Origin: Promethearchaeota archaeon | GTDB lineage: Archaea; Asgardarchaeota; Lokiarchaeia; Sigyniarchaeales; SOKP01 | Length of the DNA: 64,000 nt | Reading direction: 5' to 3' | NCBI GenBank assembly: GCA_011364925.1 | Contig: RDOA01000011.1 | Location: 25,478-89,477 of the forward strand | Shown: piece by piece, positions 53,757 to 62,225 of the stretch | How positions within the stretch are numbered: position 1 is the first letter of the stretch | How the letters are laid out: every line of letters begins with the position of its first letter | The notes under the pieces: generated by a model | The model's input: only the letters and a program-made list of their open reading frames with translations | Database searches by the model: none | What the model was told of the DNA's origin: nothing | Made by a program: the position numbers and the translations under genes

Positions 53757-56096
53757 TTCTTCGCGATATTTAAACCTACTTAACTTATAAATCTCTTGAG
53801 CAATTTTCTTCCCAATATTCTCAATTTTCATTAAATCCCCAATATCGGCATTAAAAATCTCTTGAAGTGTCTTTAATTCGGTTAGTAAGTTTTTTGCTCT
53901 AAGAGCATTTATACCCGGAATCCCAGCGACAATATATTCTAATAAATTAGAAATTTCTATAGGTTTTTTATCAAACCTTAGTTTTGTCTCTCCTTTCGAT
54001 CCTGACTGTTCTTTTTTTGCGAGTTGATAAAGAAACATTGCTGTATCAGAGGAATTATTTGTCTTATAGATCGTAATTCCTAAGTTTAAAATAATTGATG
54101 TGATCGCACCATACAGCGCATTTTGGTTAATATTTGAACTTATGAAGGGGTCACCTTCTAAAATTAATATAGGTCTAGTAAAATTGTTTTTTAACTCAAA
54201 GAGCTCGTTAAATAGTCTCCCATCCTTGATAGAATCGTTAAAATCTTGATCGGATTTTCTTTCAATTCCAACTCTTTCTGAAATCACATAATCAGCAACG
54301 GGTAATTGTATTAATTCTATAGATACACCCATCAGAGATAGTGCTCTCACGACCGCAGAAGCCGTTTCTCTAATATCACATATCACCTTGTAATTTTGAG
54401 CCCCTTTAACTTCCTGAATTGAAGATAATTGTGGAGTTTCTTCATTACTATTGAGATCATTAGTCTTTTCCTTTTTTTCTATGAAATTCAAAAGGCTTGA
54501 TTGTCCTGCCTTTGAAATTACATCATTTTCTTTCATCGTTTTTAAACTAGCCCTCATTAACCGTTCTTTAGACTTTTCAGCCCAATAATAACCTTCATCC
54601 CGAGTTCCTTCTGCCATTAAGATGAAGACCTTTCCTTCCTTTTTCCTCCCAGTTCTACCACGACGTTGAATCGAACGAATAGCACTTGGAACAGTATCGT
54701 AAAAGATTACTAAGTCACACTCCGCTATATCTAAACCTTCTTCCCCTACGCTCGTAGCTACTAAAGTGTTATAGATTCCTTCTTTAAATTTATCAAGAAG
54801 CTGTATTTGCTCTTTTTGAGTTAATCCCTTATCCGAAGTTTTAGAAAGCTGACCAACAAATTTATGAGCTTTTATAATTCCATCTCTCTCAAGAAATTTC
54901 ACGATATTATTGACGGAGTCTCGAAAGTGACAAAATACCAAGATTCTCGAATCTTTATTCTCAGAAATCTGTTCATGTAAGAGTTCTAGTAATTTCTCCA
55001 ACTTCGGGTGAACAATCCCTTTCTGTTTGTTCGCATCAATCAACTCAGAAATTCGTTTTATTCCCGAATCTCTAAAAAGTTCTGTTAAGGATTTATTTGC
55101 AGTATTCTTCTTTATTTTATCTAAATTTTTCTTCAGATAATCGTCTAAAGCGCTTATTCCTTGAGTTTCTATAAGTTCATCCATATGAGATAAACGAATT
55201 GCATTTGCAGCATTCTTTTTAGCAATGAATAGTTCATACTTCTCTTCTTCGGTTCTTGAAGAATTAATTCTCGTATTAATTCTTTCATTTAATTTAAGCA
55301 AATCTTTTCTTGTTATTTTATTCAGATCTGATGAGTTTAGTAAATCTTGCCGTTTTAAATCTTTATAGATTGTCCTTAATTTTTCTGTAATAATTTTTTT
55401 AATATTTATGAATTCTGCAGGAAGTTTCACCTTTAACCATTCATTATCAACATTATAGATATAAGGCTTGACATCCGAATCTTTTTCTGTTCTAATCTCC
55501 ACACGGTCGATAAAGAGATTATTCTTTATCTCGGTTATCTTCCCTTCAGTGGATCCTGGACTTGCTGTAAGTCCTAGAATTTGGTGTATCCTAGAAGATT
55601 CAACGTATTTCTTAGCAATGAAACAATATGCGTAATCACCCACACTCCGATGGCACTCATCAAAAATTATTAAAGAAACATCCTTTAATGAGTAAAGATT
55701 GGAAATAATATCATTTTGTAATACTTGTGGCGTCATAAAAGCAATTTTCAGGGACTCCCACATCTCTTTTCTCCTTTCGGGAGGAGTAGTTCCCGTAATT
55801 GCTTTTAGGTTCTCCTCAGGAATAGTAGTTAAATCTGAAAAAGATTTATAATGCTGATTTACTAGAGGTTTTGTTGGAGCTAAGAAAATGACTTTAGAAT
55901 GAGGTTCTTTTGATAATCTGTGTACTGCTAGCATTAAAGCTATTATCGTTTTTCCTAATCCTGTTGGAATAACTACCAAACAATTAGTATTAAGACAACT
56001 TATAAATATATTTTCTTGATATGCTCTCCTTGAAACATAATTCTCTTTCAATAAAGGGTGAGATATAAATTGCTCATTATTCGATACGAAAATCAC
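53748..56096 (-). CDS. hef: Hef helicase-nuclease
   Basis: 782 residues, full length. SF2 helicase core: VVIPTGLGKTIIALML, IIFDECHRSVGDYAY (DECH), GLTASPG, QRRGRTGR. Then an XPF-type nuclease with VGIERKSDQDFNDSI (ERKxxxD) and (HhH)2 domain VAGIPGINALRAKN...LMKIENIGKKIAQEI. Hef processes stalled forks and is related to FANCM. Start is GTG 56096, with no alternative found. Confidence 0.93.
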   Translation of the reverse strand: MIFVSNNEQFISHPLLKENYVSRRAYQENIFISCLNTNCLVVIPTGLGKTIIALMLAVHRLSKEPHSKVIFLAPTKPLVNQHYKSFSDLTTIPEENLKAITGTTPPERRKEMWESLKIAFMTPQVLQNDIISNLYSLKDVSLIIFDECHRSVGDYAYCFIAKKYVESSRIHQILGLTASPGSTEGKITEIKNNLFIDRVEIRTEKDSDVKPYIYNVDNEWLKVKLPAEFINIKKIITEKLRTIYKDLKRQDLLNSSDLNKITRKDLLKLNERINTRINSSRTEEEKYELFIAKKNAANAIRLSHMDELIETQGISALDDYLKKNLDKIKKNTANKSLTELFRDSGIKRISELIDANKQKGIVHPKLEKLLELLHEQISENKDSRILVFCHFRDSVNNIVKFLERDGIIKAHKFVGQLSKTSDKGLTQKEQIQLLDKFKEGIYNTLVATSVGEEGLDIAECDLVIFYDTVPSAIRSIQRRGRTGRKKEGKVFILMAEGTRDEGYYWAEKSKERLMRASLKTMKENDVISKAGQSSLLNFIEKKEKTNDLNSNEETPQLSSIQEVKGAQNYKVICDIRETASAVVRALSLMGVSIELIQLPVADYVISERVGIERKSDQDFNDSIKDGRLFNELFELKNNFTRPILILEGDPFISSNINQNALYGAITSIILNLGITIYKTNNSSDTAMFLYQLAKKEQSGSKGETKLRFDKKPIEISNLLEYIVAGIPGINALRAKNLLTELKTLQEIFNADIGDLMKIENIGKKIAQEIYKLSRFKYREESD

Positions 56097-56261
56097 CTAA
56101 TATTGTTAGATTACATTATCTTCTAAGAAAATTCATTTTCTGATTTGATTTAAGGTAACAGAGACTATAGAATCTCTTAAATTATATTAATACCTTTTTA
56201 ATAATTATTAGTAGCACTATTATCAAAACAAGTTGCGCGAGTGGTTTAGACGTATAACGAC

Positions 56262-56295
56262 ACTTTCACTGTATAGGATTAGTGTAAAGCGTTAA
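56262..56295 (+). other. tRNA-Val(CAC) intron 1 (anticodon stem, 28/29)
   Basis: 34 nt. Central helix AACG/CGTT, bulges AC|A and AA|A, inner helix CTTT/AAAG stacked directly on it. It interrupts the 5' strand of the anticodon stem. Confidence 0.8.
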
Positions 56296-56311
56296 ACGCT
56301 CACACCGTGTA

Positions 56312-56343
56312 AATTTTCGCTGATTTAAAGCGAAAATCTCGAC
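56312..56343 (+). other. tRNA-Val(CAC) intron 2 (variable loop, 44/45)
   Basis: 32 nt. Central helix CGTG/CTCG (one T-T mismatch), bulges TA|A and AC|G, inner 9-bp helix ATTTTCGCT/AGCGAAAAT. Excision leaves the variable loop AGGTC that also occurs in two other tRNAs here. Confidence 0.75.
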
Positions 56344-56357
56344 GGTCGGGGGTTCAA

Positions 56358-56387
56358 AAATTTGAAATCTTATTTCAAATTGAATAA
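56358..56387 (+). other. tRNA-Val(CAC) intron 3 (T-loop, 58/59)
   Basis: 30 nt. Central helix GTTC/GAAT (one G-U), bulges AA|A and AA|T, inner helix AATTTGAAAT/ATTTCAAATT of 10 bp. Excision leaves T loop TTCAATT. Confidence 0.8.
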
Positions 56388-56513
56388 TTCCCCCCTTGCG
56401 CACTAAAATATCACAGATAAAAATAATAAATTCATAAATTCATAGTTAAAAACATAAAAGTTTTATTTTATCCTACTTTATATGACTCAATCACTAATTC
56501 TTAGGAGTATGTT

Positions 56514-56816
56514 ATGTCTTCTTTTTTAGAGTCACGCGAATTAAGAAAGTTGTATAAAGAAGTCCGAAAAAACATTAAAGTTGGTTCGATTTTCCTTACT
56601 AGATATGAGAAAGCTCGTATCACAGGTGCGCGTGCTCTCCAAATAAGTTTTGGGGCACCAATTTTAATTGAAAAACCTAAGAATGTAATTGATCCTATAA
56701 AAATTGCACTATTAGAATTAAAGTCCAAAATCTTACCACTTACAATTAGAAGAGAATACCCAAGTGGAGAATATCAAGATATATCAATTAATAATTTGAT
56801 ACTTAAAAAAGATTAA
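56514..56816 (+). CDS. rpo6: RNA polymerase subunit Rpo6 (RpoK)
   Basis: 100 residues. LTRYEKARITGARALQISFGAPILI is the Rpb6/omega core (recognised by RYEKARI-GARALQ), followed by PLTIRREYPSGEYQDI. It helps clamp assembly of RNA polymerase. It follows the Val tRNA by about 110 nt. Confidence 0.95.
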   Translation: MSSFLESRELRKLYKEVRKNIKVGSIFLTRYEKARITGARALQISFGAPILIEKPKNVIDPIKIALLELKSKILPLTIRREYPSGEYQDISINNLILKKD

Positions 56817-56819
56817 ACA

Positions 56820-57281
56820 CTATTGAATTCTATATTTTCCTCTTTCTGTTAGGATGTAAACAACATTACCTTCAATCTGTTCTTCTTCCAAATAACCTTT
56901 AGAAATTAAATTACTTAAGACTTTCTCTAAATCTGCTTTTTTGTAAGGCTCAATACCTAACGGAATTCTACTTTGATTAGCAACAATAGCTATACGTGAT
57001 AATGTCATTCGTTTATTTGTAAAAGATTCAAGGATTGTAAGTTCATCATTAGTAAGGCGTTCAAATTGATCGTGTTCAAGTAATTGGCCTTTAAGAGTGT
57101 TAGCGAGGTCTAGTGTTTCAGGACTAATTTTTTGCTTTTTAACTTCGACATGTTTTAGCTGAACAAGATCTTTTGCGACTGGTGCTTTTTTAGACTGAGC
57201 AATTTGTTCAAAATAATTACGAATTTTTTCTTTATCCTCCAATTCTTTTTTTGAATTTTTATCTTCTTCTTCATTCTCCAT
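56820..57281 (-). CDS. Unknown protein with acidic N-terminus and winged-helix-like C-terminus
   Basis: 153 residues. Charged coiled-coil-like N-terminal half (EEDKNSKKELEDKEKIR). The C-terminal 80 residues (ELTILESFTNKRMTLSRIA, LEKVLSNLISKGYLEEEQI, VYILTERGKYRI) fit a winged helix. Not recognised as a known family. Convergent with rpo6, 3 nt apart. Confidence 0.65.
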   Translation of the reverse strand: MENEEEDKNSKKELEDKEKIRNYFEQIAQSKKAPVAKDLVQLKHVEVKKQKISPETLDLANTLKGQLLEHDQFERLTNDELTILESFTNKRMTLSRIAIVANQSRIPLGIEPYKKADLEKVLSNLISKGYLEEEQIEGNVVYILTERGKYRIQ

Positions 57282-57326
57282 AATAATACGATAAGGAATT
57301 TAATTATAAAAATTTATATTTAATTA

Positions 57327-57893
57327 ATGAAAGAAGTCTTAAAGCTAAAAACCGGAGAAAAAGTTATTATCCGACATATTGTTGAATCAGATATTGACGG
57401 TGTTTGGAATAATTTTAATGAGGTTGTTGAAGAAGGCATTTATCTTCCTGTTTTGTTTCCGGTTAAATCAAGATTTGAAAAGCAATCATGGTATAATAAT
57501 TTACAAAAAGATAAGGAAATATGTATAGTAGCAGTTCACCCAAATTTAAAGAATCCATGTAATATCTTGGGTCAATGTGAAGTATCAAGTTTAGATTGGG
57601 ACGCAGCTACTCATGTTGGTAGTCTCGGTATAATTGTACAAAAGAAGTATAGGGATTTAGGAATTGGATTTCATTTAATCGATATGGCGATTCGTGAATC
57701 AAAAAAGTTGAATGGTAAAGAAAAGATCATTCTAAGTTGTTTTTCAAATAACGAACGAGCTCTTAATCTTTATATGAAAATGGGTTTTAAGGTTATAGGG
57801 AAGAGGGAAAAGCAATTTTATATGGATTCTCAATATTTTGATGAAATATTGATGGAATTATGGATTGATGATTATATATTAAATCAGCCTTAA
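57327..57893 (+). CDS. GNAT-family N-acetyltransferase
   Basis: 188 residues. The GNAT acetyl-CoA motif is VQKKYRDLGIGFHLIDMAI (R/QxxGxG/A type), with IILSCFSNNERALNLYMKMGFKVIG as motif B. The substrate is unknown; family members acetylate amines on proteins or small molecules. Confidence 0.88.
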   Translation: MKEVLKLKTGEKVIIRHIVESDIDGVWNNFNEVVEEGIYLPVLFPVKSRFEKQSWYNNLQKDKEICIVAVHPNLKNPCNILGQCEVSSLDWDAATHVGSLGIIVQKKYRDLGIGFHLIDMAIRESKKLNGKEKIILSCFSNNERALNLYMKMGFKVIGKREKQFYMDSQYFDEILMELWIDDYILNQP

Positions 57894-57897
57894 CTAA

Positions 57898-59337
57898 TTA
57901 TGGGTATCGAGTTTTCCTCTGGTATAATTCCCTACTTTCAGGATTTAAGGGATTTTCGTTTAGAAAAATAAAGTTTAAATTCGTTAAATTCTCTATGAAG
58001 CTCATATTAAATTCTTCTATATAGTTATGTTCCAAGAAAAGAATGATAAGATTTTTGAGATTTTCTATACCCTTCATATTTTTAATGTGGTTTTTATCAA
58101 CAAACAGCTCTTGAAGATTTTGCAGCGTGTCCAGTCCGCTTAGTGATTCAATATTGTTATTAGAAAGTTCTAATTTGATCAAATTCTCTAGGTTTTCTAA
58201 GTTTTCGATTTTATTGATTACATTGTTTGATAAATTCAATACTCTTAGATTTCCTAAATGATTTATCCCTCTGATAGAAGATATATGATTTCCATTTAAG
58301 TATAATGTAGTTAAACACTTAAGGTTCTCTAATCCTGAAATTTTGTTAATTTTATTAAACGATACATGCAAGCTTTTTAATCTAATTAAACGATCAAGGT
58401 TTTTAAGCTCTGAAACATTGTTGTAGCTAATACTTAAATGCTCTAAACTAACCAAATTGTCTAAACATTCTATTTCTGTGACTAAATTTTTATCTAAAAT
58501 GAGTTTTTCTAAGTGATTATGATCGATATTTTCGATCTTTTTTATACTATTCATTGATAGATTCAATTCCTTGAGCTTTATCAATCCCTCTAAATTATAT
58601 ATGCGAGTAATCCGGTTTTGAGATAAATTTAAGGTCTTTAACTCTACTAAATGATTTAGATTAGAAATCTCCTGAATTAAATTTCTCTGGAGATATAAAT
58701 GCTCTAATTTAAATAATCGGTCAATTCCTTTTATCTCAGCTATTGACTTTAAATTAGAACCCTCACAATTCAGTAAAGTTATTATCCCTTCTCTTAATGT
58801 AGCACTAAATCCACACGAATTTATATAAAACAAATAAAGAATTAAATTGATGCTGATTTCGATAACTTTAGGTGAAATGGATTTATCGATGTCAAAACTA
58901 AAAATATCGTTAGAAGTGTCATTAAATCTACTCTTTCCGATAGTTTTCACATTTCGTTTCAAGTATTCTTTAATGATTTTTCTTGAATATTTCGTATCTC
59001 TTAAATTCAATAATTCCACAGCAAAAATCTTTTGATTAATATCATTAAAATGATTAAGAGTAAATTCTAAGAGTGATGTAAACTTTTTACTCTCAAAATA
59101 CTTGGATCTTAAAATGTTTCCAGATATGACTCTTATATGATAATTCTCGTCTGAAAGAAACAGCTGCTCCAGGAATTTAAATTGTTTTTGATCATCTATT
59201 AATAAAAAAAGATTTAATGCCCTAATTCTTAAATCTTCATCGTTAGAATTTACGATCCACTGCTTTAAGATATCCCTTGCCTCATTTTGACCAAATTTTT
59301 CTAAATTTGCTTCAATATATTCAGGAGTTAAATCCAT
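57898..59337 (-). CDS. Leucine-rich repeat protein with HEAT-like N-terminus
   Basis: 479 residues. The N-terminal ~190 residues are helical and HEAT-like. From about residue 205 there are 12 SDS22-type LRRs of 21-23 residues, each ending in an Asn ladder (LYLQRN, LNLSQN, LNLSMN, LILDKN, LSISYN, LHVSFN, LYLNGN, LNLSNN, LELSNN, LFVDKN, LFLEHN, IFLNEN), closing with an LRR-cap-like NPLNPESRELY. No signal peptide, so it is cytosolic and probably a protein-interaction scaffold. SDS22-like LRRs are common in eukaryotes. Confidence 0.88.
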   Translation of the reverse strand: MDLTPEYIEANLEKFGQNEARDILKQWIVNSNDEDLRIRALNLFLLIDDQKQFKFLEQLFLSDENYHIRVISGNILRSKYFESKKFTSLLEFTLNHFNDINQKIFAVELLNLRDTKYSRKIIKEYLKRNVKTIGKSRFNDTSNDIFSFDIDKSISPKVIEISINLILYLFYINSCGFSATLREGIITLLNCEGSNLKSIAEIKGIDRLFKLEHLYLQRNLIQEISNLNHLVELKTLNLSQNRITRIYNLEGLIKLKELNLSMNSIKKIENIDHNHLEKLILDKNLVTEIECLDNLVSLEHLSISYNNVSELKNLDRLIRLKSLHVSFNKINKISGLENLKCLTTLYLNGNHISSIRGINHLGNLRVLNLSNNVINKIENLENLENLIKLELSNNNIESLSGLDTLQNLQELFVDKNHIKNMKGIENLKNLIILFLEHNYIEEFNMSFIENLTNLNFIFLNENPLNPESRELYQRKTRYP

Positions 59338-59779
59338 TTAGGGCTCTCAATTTAAAATTGTTAAATTACTTGCACTATCTAGTGATCATTAAGTATGATT
59401 ATTTATAATGTATATTCTACTCTATAATCATTCGTGGTTTCATATTCGAGTGAAATTCTTAACACAAATTTTTTCTATTGAGGTTTCAAAAAACTAGATT
59501 TTACTCACACTCACTGATATATAAAGAAGCTAATAATCGCATTTTTTCAGCTTAATCTTAAGCAAAAAAAAATATTCTCCTAAAAAAGGAGTTCTAATGT
59601 ATCGCTTTTTTTTTGTAATAAAAAAAATTTATATATATCAAATTTATTATTATGATAATTTGAATTTGTTATAATTTATCGATGTTATTATACTCCAAAA
59701 AAATAATATAGATAAATAATAAAAAATCAAAATTCTAATTCCAAAGATATAAGAACAACAAATTAAAAAGCTGAATATT
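59338..59779. other. 442-nt AT-rich region upstream of actin
   Basis: No credible gene. It holds a small inverted repeat CTCCT-AAAAA-AGGAG at 59577-59591 followed by a poly-T run near 59606-59614, and several TATA-like stretches before actin. The hairpin and T run could be a terminator or a regulatory element; evidence is weak. Confidence 0.45.
59628..59637 (+). promoter_or_regulatory. Probable TATA box for actin
   Basis: TTTATATATA preceded by an A run (BRE-like purine stretch), about 143 nt before the actin ATG. If used, the mRNA has a leader of about 115 nt. Another candidate, TTATAATTTA, is near 59669. A long leader would be unusual next to the leaderless-type genes at 7340 and 8480. Confidence 0.45.
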
Positions 59780-60925
59780 ATGGCAGAAGAAGAAAGTTTT
59801 TTGAACGCGAAAGCCTTAGTAGTCGACAATGGAACTGGAATTTCCAAAAATGGGTTTGCTGGAGAAGATCAACCTCGATCTGTGTTCCCAACTCTTATAG
59901 GTTACCCCAAATATGAATCAATAATGACTGACGTCGAACATTATACTCGTGAGTACTACATTGGAGAAGAAGCTATGCAACTTAAAGGTGTTCTAAAGTT
60001 AATGTTTCCAGTAGAACACGGGATTATAGAAGATTGGACAGCCATGGAAAAGATTTGGCACTATACTTTCTACACAGATTTAAGAATTGATCCTAGCGAG
60101 CATCCTGTCCTTCTAACTGAAGCTCCGTTGAATCCAAGACCAAACAGAGAAAAAATGGCGGAAATAATGTTTGAGACATTTAATGTTCCTGCTCTTTATG
60201 TAGCAATGCAGGCAGTCTTATCTCTCTATGCCTCTGGTAGAACAACGGGATGTGTAATAGATATTGGAGATGGTGTTTCTCACGTTGTACCTATTTTCGA
60301 AGGTTTCGCGCTAAGTCATGCAATCCAAAGAATTGATCTTGCCGGCCGTGATATCACAACATACTTACAAAGATTGCTCCGCCAAAAAGGATATTCATTC
60401 ACAACTTCTGCAGAGAAAGAAATCGTCAGAGATATCAAAGAAAAACTCTGCTATGTTGCAATTGATCCAGAAAAAGAGATGATGCTCTCCAAAAAAGTAG
60501 CTGGAATGGAAAAAAGCTACATGCTACCTGACGGAGAAACAATAAATGTAGGTGTCGAAAGATTTTTAGCACCCGAATGCTTCTTCAATCCATCAGTAAT
60601 CGGGAAAGAATTAGAACCTCTCGATGATGTAATAGTTGGTGCTATTTCAGAATGTGATGTCGACCTTCGTAGAGACCTTTATGGTAATATTGTGCTTTCT
60701 GGTGGCTCAACAATGTTCCCTGGGATTAAAGAGCGCTTAACTAAAGAAATTAAGGAACAAATTCCAGAATCAGTTGATGTTAAAATAATAGCACCTCCAG
60801 AACGTATGTATTCCGTATGGATTGGTGGGTCTATTTTAAGTTCACTGAAAACCTTCCACAGAATGTGGGTCACAAGGCGTGAATACAAGGAGATGGGCCC
60901 TCAAGTAATACACCGCTGCTTTTAA
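59780..60925 (+). CDS. Actin (lokiactin type)
   Basis: 381 residues, close to eukaryotic actin in length (375). ATP-binding motifs [17 protein letters not shown] (phosphate 1), [18 protein letters not shown] (phosphate 2) and [15 protein letters not shown] (adenosine) are all present. [16 protein letters not shown] and the C-terminal [10 protein letters not shown]...VIHRCF parallel true actin, not MreB or ParM. No insertions typical of Arps are seen. It probably polymerises into filaments. A profilin-like gene is at 37525. Confidence 0.96.
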   Translation: MAEEESFLNAKALVVDNGTGISKNGFAGEDQPRSVFPTLIGYPKYESIMTDVEHYTREYYIGEEAMQLKGVLKLMFPVEHGIIEDWTAMEKIWHYTFYTDLRIDPSEHPVLLTEAPLNPRPNREKMAEIMFETFNVPALYVAMQAVLSLYASGRTTGCVIDIGDGVSHVVPIFEGFALSHAIQRIDLAGRDITTYLQRLLRQKGYSFTTSAEKEIVRDIKEKLCYVAIDPEKEMMLSKKVAGMEKSYMLPDGETINVGVERFLAPECFFNPSVIGKELEPLDDVIVGAISECDVDLRRDLYGNIVLSGGSTMFPGIKERLTKEIKEQIPESVDVKIIAPPERMYSVWIGGSILSSLKTFHRMWVTRREYKEMGPQVIHRCF

Positions 60926-61125
60926 GCCTATTAGGGCAACCTCTTAAATTTTTTGAATTTTTTTATTTTTCTTTTCTACTTTTTTAATGTTGTTGAACAA
61001 TAACTTTTAAATATCTAAAATATAATCATAAATTTGATTGTATTTTTGAATTTCAAACTTTCTCTAAAGATGGTTTAGGTCATTGTAAAAAATATGTCCA
61101 ATTACTAATATTGTAGAGATATAAA

Positions 61126-62100
61126 ATGCCCGAAAGTAGTATAATTTTAAACGATCTTAATAAAGTCTTTATTCCTTGCAGAACGGTATTGGAGATGGAA
61201 GCCTTAACTTCTTTATTCTTAGAATATTACAATTACGATCTAATTAAGGAAATACCAAAGAGCCAACCTTCAAGCCAACAAATAATTGAAGTCTTTCGAA
61301 TTTTAGACTGTCAACCGCTTGAAAATATAATAAAATATTTTATCGATGGTGTTGTTCAAAAACTAAAACCTATTACGATGTATGAAAGGGATCATCACGA
61401 TCGATTTAGAATGGGAAATGTTGTGGCTTATACAAAAACGCGCGTTTGTCTTTACTTAGCTTTGCACAGATTAAAGTTGAAATTTATGTTCATTAAGCAT
61501 TTCATGGATAATTTCAAAAAAAATGAATTTAAATTAAATATCCCGGAAGAGCAGACAGATTTAGCACCACATTTGTTCATTTCTTCTTTCTATAAAGACT
61601 ACATTCAAAAAAATGAAATGAATCTAAAACTAATGCTTTCTTCTAAAAGGATTTCTGATAGAGTTAGTAAATTAATAGATCTTAAAGATATTATTACTAA
61701 CCAGGATATAATCAACGCAATAACCTTTAAAAAGTATTTAGATGATAATAACAGAATTAAGTTTATTATGAGAGAAATAAAGGCTTCAATTTTTGTATGT
61801 AAGGTTATGTTTGCTCAAATGGATGTATTTGATCCCTTTTTTGAGGGCAAAGAGATCATGGTTGACGCTGAGGAATTTATGATAAACCAAGATTTCATAC
61901 CAGTATTAATCCCAGCAATATCAAACGCTTATTCTGGTAATAACAGGGCTCAACTTGAAGATTTGTTCAGAGCATACGATTTTATGATGATAAGAGTACT
62001 AAAGGGGATAAATTACGCTGTAGAAGTAGCTTCTGGTGGGCATATCCTCTTGGATTTAGAGGACACAATATACAACTCTGGAAACATCTTCGACATATAA
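61126..62100 (+). CDS. Unknown helical protein downstream of actin
   Basis: 324 residues, not recognised, soluble and mostly helical by pattern (long runs such as VVAYTKTRVCLYLALHRLKLKF and IKFIMREIKASIFVCKVMF, recognised by their helical periodicity). Contains the charged motif YERDHHDRFRMG. 200 nt separate it from actin, with its own possible leader, on the same strand. It may be Asgard-specific; a link with actin is only positional. Confidence 0.7.
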   Translation: MPESSIILNDLNKVFIPCRTVLEMEALTSLFLEYYNYDLIKEIPKSQPSSQQIIEVFRILDCQPLENIIKYFIDGVVQKLKPITMYERDHHDRFRMGNVVAYTKTRVCLYLALHRLKLKFMFIKHFMDNFKKNEFKLNIPEEQTDLAPHLFISSFYKDYIQKNEMNLKLMLSSKRISDRVSKLIDLKDIITNQDIINAITFKKYLDDNNRIKFIMREIKASIFVCKVMFAQMDVFDPFFEGKEIMVDAEEFMINQDFIPVLIPAISNAYSGNNRAQLEDLFRAYDFMMIRVLKGINYAVEVASGGHILLDLEDTIYNSGNIFDI

Positions 62101-62225
62101 GTCTGGAAATGAAAAACTTACCCTTTTCAGCTCTAGCTCATTCTTTTAAAGTCGAGTATTGAATATGTAAAAAATAAATTAGAATAAATATTTAGAGGGC
62201 ATAATTACAGAATTTTTGGATATCT

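Larger units (their letters stand above)
56235..56402 (+). tRNA. tRNA-Val(CAC) with three introns
   Basis: Acceptor GCGCGAG/CTTGCGC (one G-U), discriminator A. Removing three introns (56262-56295, 56312-56343, 56358-56387; 34, 32 and 30 nt) gives D stem GTTT/TAAC, anticodon arm ACACG-CTCACAC-CGTGT (anticodon CAC), variable loop AGGTC and T arm GGGGG-TTCAATT-CCCCC: 72 nt with normal stems. Introns fall at 28/29 (anticodon stem), 44/45 (variable loop) and 58/59 (T loop). Introns 1 and 3 have perfect bulge-helix-bulge motifs; intron 2 has one T-T mismatch. The D loop (AGACGTA) is short and lacks the second conserved G. Confidence 0.85.

Noticed and set aside
56258..56274. tRNA-Glu(UUC) reading of the CTTTCAC stretch
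   Set aside because: The flanking stem would be only 3 bp and the variable loop 6 nt, while the three-intron Val(CAC) model gives standard arms and BHB motifs at all joins.
56297..56390. Inverted repeats as insertion-sequence ends or terminators
   Set aside because: The hairpins are explained as inner helices of tRNA introns with correct splice bulges.
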